Positions 17,977-26,544 of a DNA stretch of 36,388 nucleotides are shown here, one piece after another. A program made the translations under genes and the position numbers. Position 1 is the stretch's first letter, and each line of letters starts with the position of its first letter. Below the pieces are notes generated by a model. It had not been told where the DNA came from and ran no database searches. It was given only the letters and a program-made list of their open reading frames with translations. Source of the stretch: Candidatus Babelota bacterium (lineage in GTDB: Bacteria > Babelota > Babeliae > Babelales > Vermiphilaceae); contig JAJCZE010000007.1 of assembly GCA_029262555.1 (NCBI GenBank), positions 1-36,388 of the forward strand, written 5' to 3'.

Positions 17977-18186
17977 CTAACAGCCATATCCTTCATCTTT
18001 TAAAATATCACACACTTCCGGCACACAGCTATTGCAGCCGGTACCAACCATGAGCACTTCAGAGAGCTCTTCAAATGTGGTATTGCCTTGCCCTATAGCG
18101 TCTCGTATCTCAGAAGCCATAACACCCATACAGGTGCAAACCAAATAATCTGGCTTTTGTGCAAGTGGGCTTTTTATATCCGCCAT
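17977..18186 (-). CDS. BFD-like [2Fe-2S] cluster protein
   Basis: A 69-residue protein that is a single BFD-like [2Fe-2S]-binding domain, as found in bacterioferritin-associated ferredoxin and in the middle of NifU and nitrite reductases. The four ligand cysteines follow the family pattern C-x-C (C17, C19) and C-x2-C (C51, C54), with the flanking VCTCMGV and VGTGCNSCVPEV. Two further cysteines (C59, C69) are extra. It lies five bases after tsaE and forms an operon with it and the NYN protein. The role could be iron release or electron transfer; neither partner is visible here. Confidence 0.85.
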   Translation of the reverse strand: MADIKSPLAQKPDYLVCTCMGVMASEIRDAIGQGNTTFEELSEVLMVGTGCNSCVPEVCDILKDEGYGC

Positions 18187-18191
18187 ATCGC

Positions 18192-18623
18192 TTACTCCTC
18201 TCCCTGAATGACCAACACTCGCCTGCCTGGATCCTCATGATATTCAATATCTACATGACACACTTTCTGATCAAGCAACGGTAAAATCGCCTCCGGCCAC
18301 TCAATAATGGCCATGCTATTTGGCTGATATAAATACTCCTGAAAGCCTGCAGCCATAAAGTCCTGCATGGTCTTGATCCGATAAAGGTCAAAATGATAAA
18401 AGCGCCTTCCCTCTTCATTTTCATACTGATTCATATAAGTGAAAGTAGGGCTCGTCACTCGATCGCTCACCCCATATGCCTTGAGTAGCTCTTTAACCAA
18501 GGTAGTTTTACCAGCCCCAAGTGAGCCAGTGAGCGTCAACACAGCGCTACCACTCAGCAATTTTTTCAGTTTTTGAACAACAAGAGGAAGCTCTTGAAGG
18601 GAATATTCAATTGTTTCTGTCAT
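18192..18623 (-). CDS. tsaE: tRNA threonylcarbamoyladenosine biosynthesis ATPase TsaE
   Basis: The P-loop ATPase that helps TsaB and TsaD form t6A at position 37 of ANN-decoding tRNAs, such as the two tRNA-Thr encoded nearby. The 143 residues show Walker A GSLGAGKTT (33-41), the SPTFTYMNQYE switch-like segment, FYHFDLYRI, and IIEWPEAI. Full length for the family. Its ATG overlaps the stop of the upstream gene (ATGA), so translation is coupled. The other t6A genes are not in the window. Confidence 0.95.
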   Translation of the reverse strand: MTETIEYSLQELPLVVQKLKKLLSGSAVLTLTGSLGAGKTTLVKELLKAYGVSDRVTSPTFTYMNQYENEEGRRFYHFDLYRIKTMQDFMAAGFQEYLYQPNSMAIIEWPEAILPLLDQKVCHVDIEYHEDPGRRVLVIQGEE

Positions 18624-19195
18624 AGCTTTTGTAACTTTTTTAATAATGCTCGTTCTTGCTTTGAGCTCTTTCGCTTTGAAGAAAGAGGCGTTTCTTGATG
18701 CAATTGATCTTCTGCTTTTACTGGGACGGTACTACTGCCTGCTTGCATTAATTCATCTAGATCTTCAATCGATTCATCAATCTCAACATGCACATCCTCT
18801 ACAGCCTCTTCAAATGGATTTCTTAATGCTTCTTGTAAAAGATAATAAAACTCTTCCGACCCTATCGAAACCAGATCAAATTTCTGTGCATATCGAGCCA
18901 GTTCATTATCAGAAGAAACAAGCAATACATCTTTTGCGTGATTATTTTTTATATAGTCCATTATAACAGCATCGGCGGTTTTTTTGAAACCAGAATACAC
19001 CACTTTAACCTTCGCTATTACCTCTTTAGATGGCCACGTACAAGGCCCTCCGTCAAATACCAATACTATCGCATGTTTTTTGCGATGATGATAATTGCTC
19101 AACATCTGAATAAATTGACCACGCTCCTCTTTTCCAATCTTCCGATTAGCATCCACCTGCTTTAATACATTATATCCATCAATTACTATAATCAT
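18620..19195 (-). CDS. NYN-domain (YacP/Rae1-like) RNA nuclease
   Basis: From the ATG at 19193-19195 the 191-residue protein begins MIIVIDGYNVLK, the first acidic motif of the NYN/PIN-like domain, followed by IVLVFDGG, VKVVYSGFKKTADAVIMDYI (second acidic cluster) and VLLVSSDNELARYA (third acidic cluster). These are the metal-binding acidic residues of YacP-type proteins, ribosome-associated RNases in Bacillus (Rae1). The C-terminal third is an acidic stretch (EEAVEDVHVEIDESIEDLDEL) and then a basic tail rich in K, S and R. Reading the frame further upstream would overlap atpG and adds no family sequence, so I rejected it. It is first in an operon with tsaE. Confidence 0.8.
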   Translation of the reverse strand: MIIVIDGYNVLKQVDANRKIGKEERGQFIQMLSNYHHRKKHAIVLVFDGGPCTWPSKEVIAKVKVVYSGFKKTADAVIMDYIKNNHAKDVLLVSSDNELARYAQKFDLVSIGSEEFYYLLQEALRNPFEEAVEDVHVEIDESIEDLDELMQAGSSTVPVKAEDQLHQETPLSSKRKSSKQERALLKKLQKL

Positions 19196-19235
19196 ATATT
19201 TATCCCAATCATTACCTGCGTAGAGCTCAGAGTAA

Positions 19236-19264
19236 TTGCAAAAGCCAAAAATACCAAGTACATT
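19236..19264 (+). promoter_or_regulatory. Possible promoter for atpG
   Basis: TTGCAA (19236-19241), a 17-base spacer and TACATT (19259-19264), leaving about 30 bases to the ATG. A TATAAT at 19277-19282 is nearer the consensus, but it has no -35 and would start transcription on top of the ribosome binding site. Confidence 0.35.
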
Positions 19265-19301
19265 GGTCTGTGCATCTATAATTGGCCAGGAGGATTTCAC
19301 T

Positions 19302-20150
19302 ATGTCAAAGCTCATTCAACTTCGCCAGCGAATAAAAGCAATCGAAACGATCAAAAAAATTACTCATGCAATGCGCTTAATTGCGATGTCGTCACATTCA
19401 CAATTGAAAAATTCTCAACCAATTATTACATCATACACCCATGAGCTAGAATCTATCTTCAATCAACTCCGTATGCATGCACCCGACTGGAACCATTCTG
19501 TATTGCAGCCCAATACAAAAAAAACGCACAAAATAGCATTGATAATTGTAGGATCACAAAAAGGACTGTGTGGTAGTTTTAATAATCACCTGTTTAAAAT
19601 GGTACACAAAACAATAGCCGACCTTGAAAGGCAAGAGGTCGATATCATTCCTGTTGGGCAAAAAGCAATCGATTTTGCAGGCCAACTATCCACCAAGCAC
19701 ATAAAACAGAGCTACAAAAAATTTTCTATTCGGCTCATATCTGATATTGCGGATGAAATTGCGAGCTCACTATTTAACGCATCCCCAGCATATAAATCAG
19801 TTTTTATAGTAAGCAATCGATTTAAAAACTTTTTTACGCAATTTCCAAAAACAACACAACTCATTCCAGAGCAAAACAATGTTGCTACGGGGCGAGAGCA
19901 AGATAATGATCTTATTTGGGATCAAAACGCAGGGCAAAGCCTGAATGAGCTCGCTTTTTCTTATATTACCGCACGCATACAATTGCTACTTTTTGATTCG
20001 CTTCTTTCAGAACATGCCGCTCGATTCGTGTCTATGGATGGGGCAACACGCAATGCGAACGGCATTCTTGAATCTACCAAGCTTGAATACAATAAACTGC
20101 GTCAAGCAAAAATAACGAAAGAACTTACCGAGTTAACCGGCAGCCTTTAA
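19302..20150 (+). CDS. atpG: F-type ATP synthase subunit gamma
   Basis: The central rotor shaft of the F1 ATPase. The N-terminal helix (LIQLRQRIKAIETIKKITHAMRLIA) and the C-terminal helix (FVSMDGATRNANGILESTKLEYNKLRQAKITKELTEL) that form the coiled coil are well conserved. Between them are the IIVGSQKGLCGSFNNHL segment and a more divergent Rossmann-like part. From the ATG with AGGAGG eight bases upstream it is 282 residues, the normal length. No other ATP synthase genes lie in the window: its neighbours are a NYN protein and a secreted protein. So the atp operon is split here. It ends one base from the opposing gene. Confidence 0.95.
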   Translation: MSKLIQLRQRIKAIETIKKITHAMRLIAMSSHSQLKNSQPIITSYTHELESIFNQLRMHAPDWNHSVLQPNTKKTHKIALIIVGSQKGLCGSFNNHLFKMVHKTIADLERQEVDIIPVGQKAIDFAGQLSTKHIKQSYKKFSIRLISDIADEIASSLFNASPAYKSVFIVSNRFKNFFTQFPKTTQLIPEQNNVATGREQDNDLIWDQNAGQSLNELAFSYITARIQLLLFDSLLSEHAARFVSMDGATRNANGILESTKLEYNKLRQAKITKELTELTGSL

Positions 20151-20151
20151 G

Positions 20152-20742
20152 TTATTTATTTTTGATGGTCATATTAAGCGGAGAAAAGGAAGCATCTGTG
20201 CTACCTGGGCCACTCCAACAATGCCCTGGCTTTGCATCCTGAAGAGTAACAACGTCCCTACATTCAACAGTACGCACATTTGCACCTTCTTTCACCCGAC
20301 AAAAAATCTTATAGTGATCATGCGTACCACCAGCACGATCAAATTTCACACGCATGCCACCTGGACTCAGCTCAGTCCATTTTGAAAGCACCTTACCCGG
20401 ACGCGCTGCTGATCCCCAAAGGCTTTTAACAAATCGTTGTGAGCGAACTTCTACATTACGGCCGACCATTGGAATCAATGTAACCCCCGTACATTTCCCC
20501 ATTCCCGCAGACTTTAATTTGATTGAACCAAAATCAAACACTGGCATCCCTGCAGCACTTGATTTAGAAATGTTATCTGTATGGATAGGTGTCATTACAT
20601 CAACCACAGGTACTATATGTTCATCAGGAACTACATCAACCACTCCTTGTGGTGGTGATACAGAAGTATGTGAAAAAATATTGGTATTCAGCAAGAACAA
20701 ACACGCCAATAGCGCCACAAAAAAAACAAAATGCTTCTTCAT
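20152..20742 (-). CDS. Secreted protein of unknown function with four cysteines
   Basis: A 196-residue protein with a clear Sec signal peptide (MKKHFVFFVALLACLFLLNT, cleavage near residue 25). The mature part has a Val/Pro-rich linker (about 30-52) and then a probably beta-rich domain with four cysteines (GKCTG, IFCRV, VECRD, GHCWSG), suitable for two disulfides. I do not recognise a family. The ribosome binding site AAGGAG is strong. It meets atpG tail to tail with one base between the stops, and murA ends 66 bases upstream. Confidence 0.7.
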   Translation of the reverse strand: MKKHFVFFVALLACLFLLNTNIFSHTSVSPPQGVVDVVPDEHIVPVVDVMTPIHTDNISKSSAAGMPVFDFGSIKLKSAGMGKCTGVTLIPMVGRNVEVRSQRFVKSLWGSAARPGKVLSKWTELSPGGMRVKFDRAGGTHDHYKIFCRVKEGANVRTVECRDVVTLQDAKPGHCWSGPGSTDASFSPLNMTIKNK

Positions 20743-20808
20743 ACAGACTCTCCTTATAGAAAAAAGTTATACTCCTACTTTAAAGATAGTTGTTTGAATC
20801 GTTTTAAA

Positions 20809-22140
20809 TCAAGAGTTTTTTATAGAAAGGCTTAGTTGATCCGAAGGTTTCTGCGTAAATAATGATGAATCAATCAGCTTAATGAAGGCCCCGAGTGAAG
20901 CCATTTTCTGCTCTAATCGATCATAGCCTCTACGCCAATGGGATATCCCAGTCATAGTCGTAGTGCCCTTGGCAGCCAATCCTGCAATAGCAAGCGCGCA
21001 AGAAGCCCGAATATCCGAAGCAATAACGTTGGCCCCATATAGCTCTTCAACTCCCGTAATAATCGCCTTTGAGCCCTCAACCAAAATTTGCGCTCCCATT
21101 TTTTGAAGCTCTCGAATATGGACCAAGCGATTTTCAAAAACCGTCTCGTCAATAACACTTCTGCCCTGTGCCAAGCATTGCACCGCCATCATCGGCGCTT
21201 GCAAATCAGTAGGAAATCCTGGATACGGAGCTGTTTTAAATGAAACTGACTGCGGAGACTGGGTTGCTTGAAATGAAATGCCATAGCCATCAAAGCCATA
21301 ACTCACTTGATGCCCCATTTCCTGTAACTTTAAAAGGAACACCGCCAAATGATCTGCGTAAGCGTTTGTAATCGTAATGGATCCACCCGTAATAGCCGCA
21401 GCAAGCAATAACGTGCCCGCTTCCAAGCGATCTGGTACAAGATCGTGGTCAACTGGCTCAAGAGAATCCACCCCCTCAACCACTATTGTGGCGGGAACCT
21501 CTAAATCGACCTTTGCACCCATTTTCTTGAGGACCGAAATCAAATCAAGCACCTCTGGCTCGAGAGCAGCATTCACTATTCTCGTGATTCCGGAAGCAGA
21601 CACGGCCGCCATCATCAAATTCTCAGTTGCCCCCACACTTGGATAGTCCAAAATGATATCTTGCGCCCTGAGGCTTGAGGCGTGTGTTTTTAAATATGAG
21701 CCACTTCGATCAATATCAACCCCCATTTTTTCAAAATTCTTCAAATGTAGATCAATTGGGCGGCTTCCAATTACGCACCCACCCGGCAATGCAATATCAG
21801 CCCGAGAAAACCGAGCAAGTAATGGCCCCATTACCAAAATAGAAGCGCGCATTTGCTTCATAATATCCTGCCGAACCTGCCATTTATTGACGCCGCTCGT
21901 ATCTACTTCAAGTTCGTGCGCCACTTGATCAAATATAACTACCGCACCCAAAGACTCTAATAGTTTAATCATATGAAGCACATCACTCGATCCCGGCACA
22001 TTTTTCAGACGAGATTTGCCACTCGTAAGCAAAAGAGATGCCATAATAACGAGCACTGCATTTTTTGCACCATACAAAGAAACGTCCCCAGAAAGTTCTG
22101 GGGATTGTTTAATTTCTAAATAACTATTTCCGTTACTCAT
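20809..22140 (-). CDS. murA: UDP-N-acetylglucosamine 1-carboxyvinyltransferase
   Basis: Catalyses the first committed step of peptidoglycan synthesis, the transfer of enolpyruvate to UDP-GlcNAc in the cytoplasm. It is the fosfomycin target. The 443 residues have the substrate-binding K26-N27 (YGAKNAVL), the active-site loop ALPGGCVIGSRPIDLH with catalytic C122, and the C-terminal DIRASCALAIAGLAAKG. Since Cys is kept in the loop, a fosfomycin-sensitive form is expected. The ATG overlaps the stop of the upstream pseudouridine synthase by four bases (ATGA). Its presence shows that this organism makes, or once made, a cell wall. Confidence 0.97.
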   Translation of the reverse strand: MSNGNSYLEIKQSPELSGDVSLYGAKNAVLVIMASLLLTSGKSRLKNVPGSSDVLHMIKLLESLGAVVIFDQVAHELEVDTSGVNKWQVRQDIMKQMRASILVMGPLLARFSRADIALPGGCVIGSRPIDLHLKNFEKMGVDIDRSGSYLKTHASSLRAQDIILDYPSVGATENLMMAAVSASGITRIVNAALEPEVLDLISVLKKMGAKVDLEVPATIVVEGVDSLEPVDHDLVPDRLEAGTLLLAAAITGGSITITNAYADHLAVFLLKLQEMGHQVSYGFDGYGISFQATQSPQSVSFKTAPYPGFPTDLQAPMMAVQCLAQGRSVIDETVFENRLVHIRELQKMGAQILVEGSKAIITGVEELYGANVIASDIRASCALAIAGLAAKGTTTMTGISHWRRGYDRLEQKMASLGAFIKLIDSSLFTQKPSDQLSLSIKNS

Positions 22141-22850
22141 TCCATTCCAACTGCTTTTTTTAAATAGCTTACTTCTTTCTGCTGCAGCTTACGCCACACC
22201 CCTGCTGGCAATCCCCGCTTATTCATGCGTGCATATTGCACACGATCTAATTTTTTCACTTCATAGCCCAGAGACTCAAAAAGGCGACGTACTACTCTAT
22301 ACTTACCACTATGCAAGGTAACGCGCACTTGATTTTTTTTCGGCCCTAATGCATGAGAAATACGATCAACGGTTACTTTCCCATCACGCAGTCGAATCCC
22401 AGCTAATATTTTTTTTCGATCAGACTCATCAAACGTTTTACTCAAAGTGACATGATATACTTTTTGCACTAAATGCTTCGGATGCGCAAGGCGTTGTGCA
22501 AGCTCACCATCATTGGTAAGCAATAATATACCAGTAGTATTTCTATCCAAGCGCCCCACAGGGTAAAGTCGCTCTTTATGCGAGCTTCCAATAAGATCCA
22601 TTACCGTGTCGCGCCCTTTATCATCTGAAGTGGTGGTAATATAACCACGGGGTTTATTCAAAATGATATAAAGCTTGCGCTCAACGTCGACCTTTTTTCC
22701 ACGAACTGTTACCGCATCATTCTCAGAAACCGTATGGCCCGGCTCTTTAATAACCGTCCCATTAATTCTAACGAGTCCCTGCTTAATCAGCTCAACTGCA
22801 TTTCTTCGAGAACATACGCCCGCATGGGCTAAAAATTTATTTAATTGCAT
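22137..22850 (-). CDS. RsuA/RluB-family pseudouridine synthase
   Basis: Isomerises a uridine of rRNA. The N-terminal S4 RNA-binding domain (QLNKFLAHAGVCSRRNAVELI, residues 2-22, then GLVRINGTVI) is followed by the catalytic domain with NKPRGYITTTSDDKGRDTV and the motif PVGRLDRNTTGILLLTNDG, where D102 is the catalytic aspartate. The 237 residues and the KVYHVTL and VRRLFESLGYEV segments place it in the RsuA/RluB/RluE group; RluB (23S) seems most likely, but the target cannot be read. It is coupled to murA and has a promoter at 22890-22917. Confidence 0.9.
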   Translation of the reverse strand: MQLNKFLAHAGVCSRRNAVELIKQGLVRINGTVIKEPGHTVSENDAVTVRGKKVDVERKLYIILNKPRGYITTTSDDKGRDTVMDLIGSSHKERLYPVGRLDRNTTGILLLTNDGELAQRLAHPKHLVQKVYHVTLSKTFDESDRKKILAGIRLRDGKVTVDRISHALGPKKNQVRVTLHSGKYRVVRRLFESLGYEVKKLDRVQYARMNKRGLPAGVWRKLQQKEVSYLKKAVGME

Positions 22851-22889
22851 ACTACCTACAGGTAAAAATAATAGACCTTTGAATATGTA

Positions 22890-22917
22890 ATTGTACCGTT
22901 TGTTTCGAGGTTTGCAA
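22890..22917 (-). promoter_or_regulatory. Promoter for the pseudouridine synthase-murA pair
   Basis: On the minus strand, TTGCAA (22917-22912), a 16-base spacer and TACAAT (22895-22890). The -10 and spacer are the same as in the rimK promoter. It leaves a leader of about 35 bases. Confidence 0.45.
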
Positions 22918-22997
22918 TGTAATTTTTGGTTGCCTATTTACAGTAATGTACTACTCTAAATTGAATCTCACTCATATTAACTCGCGGAGAATCAAAA

Positions 22998-23618
22998 ATG
23001 TCCCAAAATAAAACAAAAAAAGGATCTTTAGAAGTCATCTGTGGTCCCATGTTTTCTGGAAAATCAGAAGAGCTTATTAGAAGATTACGACGTGCAGAAA
23101 TTGCACAGCAAAATGTATCCGTTTTTAAACATGCCATTGACGATAGATATAACATTGAAAATGTAACTTCGCACAACGGCACCAAGCTTCCCGCGCACGC
23201 TACAGACAATGGATCTCATCTTCTTGCGAAAGTTCAAACTAAAAAGTACACCGTTGTTGGGATTGATGAAGTACAATTTTATACTCATGATATCATTTCA
23301 ACAATCTGTGCTCTTGTAGAAAAAGGCGCTCGAGTTATCGTCGCAGGGCTCGATATGGACTATCGAGGAGTACCCTTTGGCCCAATGCCTACGCTACTTG
23401 CAATTGCTGATTCCGTTACCAAGCTTAAGGCTATTTGTACCGAATGCGGAGATGATGCGCATTTTTCTCAATTATTAGCAGGTAATGACCCTGCCATAGA
23501 AAAAGATGTTCAACCTATATTGGTAGCAGCATCAGATAAATTCACAGCACGCTGCCGAGCGTGTCACGATACTGATATAAAATTTGGCAACACAAAACAA
23601 AATGAATCCCTTCGCTAA
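22998..23618 (+). CDS. tdk: Thymidine kinase
   Basis: Phosphorylates thymidine with ATP in the salvage route to dTMP, in the cytoplasm. The 206 residues show the P-loop GPMFSGKS (16-23), the catalytic glutamate in GIDEVQFY (E91), the LDMDYRGVPFGPMPTLLAIAD lasso/active-site segment, and the structural zinc cysteines C147, C150, C186 and C189. GGAG precedes the ATG by eight bases. The stop overlaps the radA start by one base (TAATG). Thymidine salvage suits a host-dependent organism, though it is common elsewhere. Confidence 0.96.
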   Translation: MSQNKTKKGSLEVICGPMFSGKSEELIRRLRRAEIAQQNVSVFKHAIDDRYNIENVTSHNGTKLPAHATDNGSHLLAKVQTKKYTVVGIDEVQFYTHDIISTICALVEKGARVIVAGLDMDYRGVPFGPMPTLLAIADSVTKLKAICTECGDDAHFSQLLAGNDPAIEKDVQPILVAASDKFTARCRACHDTDIKFGNTKQNESLR

Positions 23619-24961
23619 TGGCAAAAGCAACTACTCGATATAACTGCTCATCATGTAATCATGTAAGCCTTAAATGGCTCGGGTGCTGCCCAGAATGCAA
23701 CGAGTGGAATACCTTTACAGAGCAACAGCAGGTAAAAACAAAACCTGCCACACCAACCACATCAGCATCTCCGCTGCAAAGCCTTGATGAAATATCTCAT
23801 GAAAAACAATCTCGTATTTTAAGCAGAATTCACGAATGGGATCGAGTACTGGGTGGGGGCATTATGCCCAGTTCATTATTGGTACTTACGGGAGATCCTG
23901 GCATTGGAAAATCAACTCTTCTCTTGCAAGTGTGCAATGCTTTAGCCCAACAGCAAGAAATTTTTTATTTTTCAACTGAAGAATCCATGTATCAAGTAAA
24001 GCAGCGAGCAATCCGTTTGGGGTGTGATTCACAGCAACTAAAATTTTCAGATAATCCTGATCTTGGTGCAATTGTCGCAACTGCCGAGCAGCATCAACCT
24101 GCCGCAATTATTATCGACTCTATACAAAGTTGTTTTATTCCGGGATCTGCAAGCCTTCCTGGGAGTGTTGGCCAATTACGCGAAGCCGTTTTTCAACTAA
24201 TGCGCCTTGCAAAAGAAAAGGGAATTACCGTCATACTCACCGGGCACATTACAAAAGAGGGAATTATTGCGGGGCCCAAAACATTAGAACATATGGTGGA
24301 TGGCGTATTTTACCTGCAAGGAGAGGATCAGTGGAATACGCGCATACTTCGTGCCGTTAAAAATAGATTTGGTACCATCAATGAAATCGGTTTTTTTGAA
24401 ATGGCAGAAAATGGCCTGCAAGAAGTTGCCAATATTAACGCCCATCTTCTTGATGATATTTCCCACGAATCGGGCGCTTCATTAATTAGCATTATGGAAG
24501 GGTCTCGCCCACTTTTACTTGAAGTGCAAGCGCTTACAATACAATCCAAGCTTGCAATGCCCCAACGCGTCGTATCTGGAATTGATCACAAGCAAGTCAT
24601 TTTAATTGCCGCTATTTTAGAAAAATATTTACACATAAAACTCAGCACGCACGATATTTTTTGCAAAGTAAGTGGTGGATTTAAAATAAAAGGAAGTTCG
24701 AGCGATTTAGGAATTGCACTTGCACTTCTATCGAGCTATTTTCAGCAACCATTACCAGAAAAAACAATTGCTCTAGGGGAAATTAGTTTAACCGGAAACA
24801 TCAAGCCGATAAATCAAATAGGCATGCTCGTAAAAGAAGCTGAGAAGTTTCATATTAAAAATCTACTGCTTGCCAAACAACAAAAAATAGAAAACACTGC
24901 ATGTATAATAAAAAAATTTCATCATGTGTATGAGCTTCTGACTTTATTTGAACTCTCATAA
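23618..24961 (+). CDS. radA: DNA repair protein RadA
   Basis: A RecA-like branch-migration ATPase that helps recombination and stalled-fork repair. The domains are in the usual order: a zinc finger (C10, C13, C24, C27), a RecA-like ATPase with Walker A GDPGIGKST (92-100) and Walker B AAIIIDSIQ, the diagnostic KNRFG motif (248-252), and a C-terminal Lon-protease-like domain (about 275-447) that is structural, not proteolytic. The 447 residues are the normal length. It is coupled to tdk by a one-base overlap. Confidence 0.96.
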   Translation: MAKATTRYNCSSCNHVSLKWLGCCPECNEWNTFTEQQQVKTKPATPTTSASPLQSLDEISHEKQSRILSRIHEWDRVLGGGIMPSSLLVLTGDPGIGKSTLLLQVCNALAQQQEIFYFSTEESMYQVKQRAIRLGCDSQQLKFSDNPDLGAIVATAEQHQPAAIIIDSIQSCFIPGSASLPGSVGQLREAVFQLMRLAKEKGITVILTGHITKEGIIAGPKTLEHMVDGVFYLQGEDQWNTRILRAVKNRFGTINEIGFFEMAENGLQEVANINAHLLDDISHESGASLISIMEGSRPLLLEVQALTIQSKLAMPQRVVSGIDHKQVILIAAILEKYLHIKLSTHDIFCKVSGGFKIKGSSSDLGIALALLSSYFQQPLPEKTIALGEISLTGNIKPINQIGMLVKEAEKFHIKNLLLAKQQKIENTACIIKKFHHVYELLTLFELS

Positions 24962-24973
24962 AAAGGATGAAAC

Positions 24974-25270
24974 ATGCGTTTTCTTTTTATTATAATGATG
25001 CTCTTTTCCCAGTTTCTTATTGCAGATAATAGTGTTGAGCTAGCGCTAGCAACTCCTCACCCATCATCAAGTGCCGAACACGTTCCAACTCGCGATGAAA
25101 TGCGAGCAATGGCAGAAAATATTTGCGATCGATCCAAACCTGATCAAGATCGAGCGCACTCTCTTTTAATGTATGAGCGCGCAATGGGCATGCGAGAAAA
25201 CGCGGAGTTTGAAAGAAAACCTCAATGGCTTAAAGAGCTCATTTTATTTTGGAACGCTCTTAATGAGTAA
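24974..25270 (+). CDS. Small secreted protein of unknown function
   Basis: A 98-residue protein that begins with a short signal peptide (MRFLFIIMMLFSQFLIADNS, cleavage near residue 17). The mature part is a short Pro/Ser-rich linker followed by a charged helical region rich in Glu, Arg and Met (DEMRAMAENICDRS, ERAMGMRENAEFERKP). I recognise no family. AAGGA precedes the ATG, and it follows radA by 12 bases, so it may share that transcript. Its last 11 bases overlap the end of the opposing symporter gene. Confidence 0.6.
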   Translation: MRFLFIIMMLFSQFLIADNSVELALATPHPSSSAEHVPTRDEMRAMAENICDRSKPDQDRAHSLLMYERAMGMRENAEFERKPQWLKELILFWNALNE

Positions 25271-26432
25271 CGCCAATACGCTTTAATACCTTGCTTACAA
25301 TCATCACAAGCGCACCATCCCCCATCACATTTGCACCCGTTCCAAATGCATCAAGCAGAAAATAAATCGTCATTATTACATTGACCATTTCACCGGTAAA
25401 CCCAAGCTGTGATTTTAAAATTGGTATCATTACCAAAATACCCCCACCAGGGATCCCTGAAGCTGCAAACATCGTCAGACAAAAATAAAAAACGAATCCT
25501 AAATATTGCACAAATCCTGGTAGCACTCCTTGAAATACCATCATTGTTACCATCGCTAAAATAGGTGTAACAATACTATCTCCCAGTAAATGAACATTCG
25601 CCATGATAGGCATCGCAACAGATGCAAGCTCGCGACTTCCAATATTTTCTTCTGCCGCCTTGATTGAAACAGGAATTGCTGCAGCGCTAGACATTGTACT
25701 AAATGCAGTTATATAACTCGGAAATGCAACCTTAATCGCTCTCCATGCTGCGTTAATTGAAAACCCACTTGCAACAATATACATCCACAAAAGATAGACC
25801 AACTGTAAAGCAATAATAAGCATGAACGCAGTGCCATATTGCTCAAGCAAGCAAACAAACATTCCTTCTGCTCGAATTTTAAGCAAAAAACCTAAAATAT
25901 ATAACGGTAAAAGAGGAATGAAAATATAGGTAATACAATACTCAATCCATTTTTTGCCAAACGTAAACAATCGCTCAAGCCACGGAACACTCACAAATGA
26001 ACAAACAATTCCAACGATCAAGGCTGCAATAAGCGCATGCACGCCATTAAACAAAATTGGTATAGAAAACGAAACAAGCGATTCTATTGAAACTGTCTGA
26101 TCAATAAAGCTTGTAAAAGCGGTATCACAGGTAACCTGCGATCCAAAAAATATCATAGTTGCATAGCTCACCAATGCTACCATTGCATTTGATATGAAAA
26201 TGCAACTCAGCATAATCCCAAGTACCACTGGGGCATTTTTTCGAAAAGAAAGTATGCCAGTAACTACAAATAAAAACACCATAAATGGAAGAAGAGCGCT
26301 TAAAAATTCTTTAAAAATAGAACTAAACGTATAGCACCCCTGAACACACGATATTGGCACCATTCCACCAAACAATAATACCGCAATAATAATGGCAATA
26401 AGCTGTGCCGGTATTGAGAGAAAATTTTTCAT
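25260..26432 (-). CDS. DAACS-family dicarboxylate/amino-acid:cation symporter
   Basis: A 390-residue inner-membrane transporter with about eight membrane helices and re-entrant loops. Signature parts of the glutamate/dicarboxylate:cation symporter family are present in divergent form: the serine-rich hairpin (TMSSAAAIPVS), the NVHLLGDSI segment, ASGIPGGG for the second hairpin, and DAFGTGANVMGDG, corresponding to the DRFRTMVNVTGD substrate and cation motif. Asp-Arg in the last motif is replaced by Asp-Ala, so the substrate may not be an acidic amino acid. A TATAAT (26486-26481) lies about 50 bases upstream. In a host-associated cell it would import nutrients from the surroundings. Confidence 0.8.
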   Translation of the reverse strand: MKNFLSIPAQLIAIIIAVLLFGGMVPISCVQGCYTFSSIFKEFLSALLPFMVFLFVVTGILSFRKNAPVVLGIMLSCIFISNAMVALVSYATMIFFGSQVTCDTAFTSFIDQTVSIESLVSFSIPILFNGVHALIAALIVGIVCSFVSVPWLERLFTFGKKWIEYCITYIFIPLLPLYILGFLLKIRAEGMFVCLLEQYGTAFMLIIALQLVYLLWMYIVASGFSINAAWRAIKVAFPSYITAFSTMSSAAAIPVSIKAAEENIGSRELASVAMPIMANVHLLGDSIVTPILAMVTMMVFQGVLPGFVQYLGFVFYFCLTMFAASGIPGGGILVMIPILKSQLGFTGEMVNVIMTIYFLLDAFGTGANVMGDGALVMIVSKVLKRIGVTH

Positions 26433-26544
26433 AACTAACCTTGGATTTTGGTAGACTCTATGGTACTAACTGATTACATAATTATACCCTATTTTTTAAG
26501 AAATTGGGAATCTGCTCCATTATGCACGAATCAAGGATTACGTA

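Noticed and set aside
19277-19282. TATAAT as the atpG -10 box
   Set aside because: No -35 at a proper distance, and a transcript from it would start at the ribosome binding site.
19196-19315. An upstream extension of 40 codons for the NYN protein
   Set aside because: It would overlap the atpG start and ribosome binding site, adds no family sequence, and the NYN motif begins right at the inner ATG.
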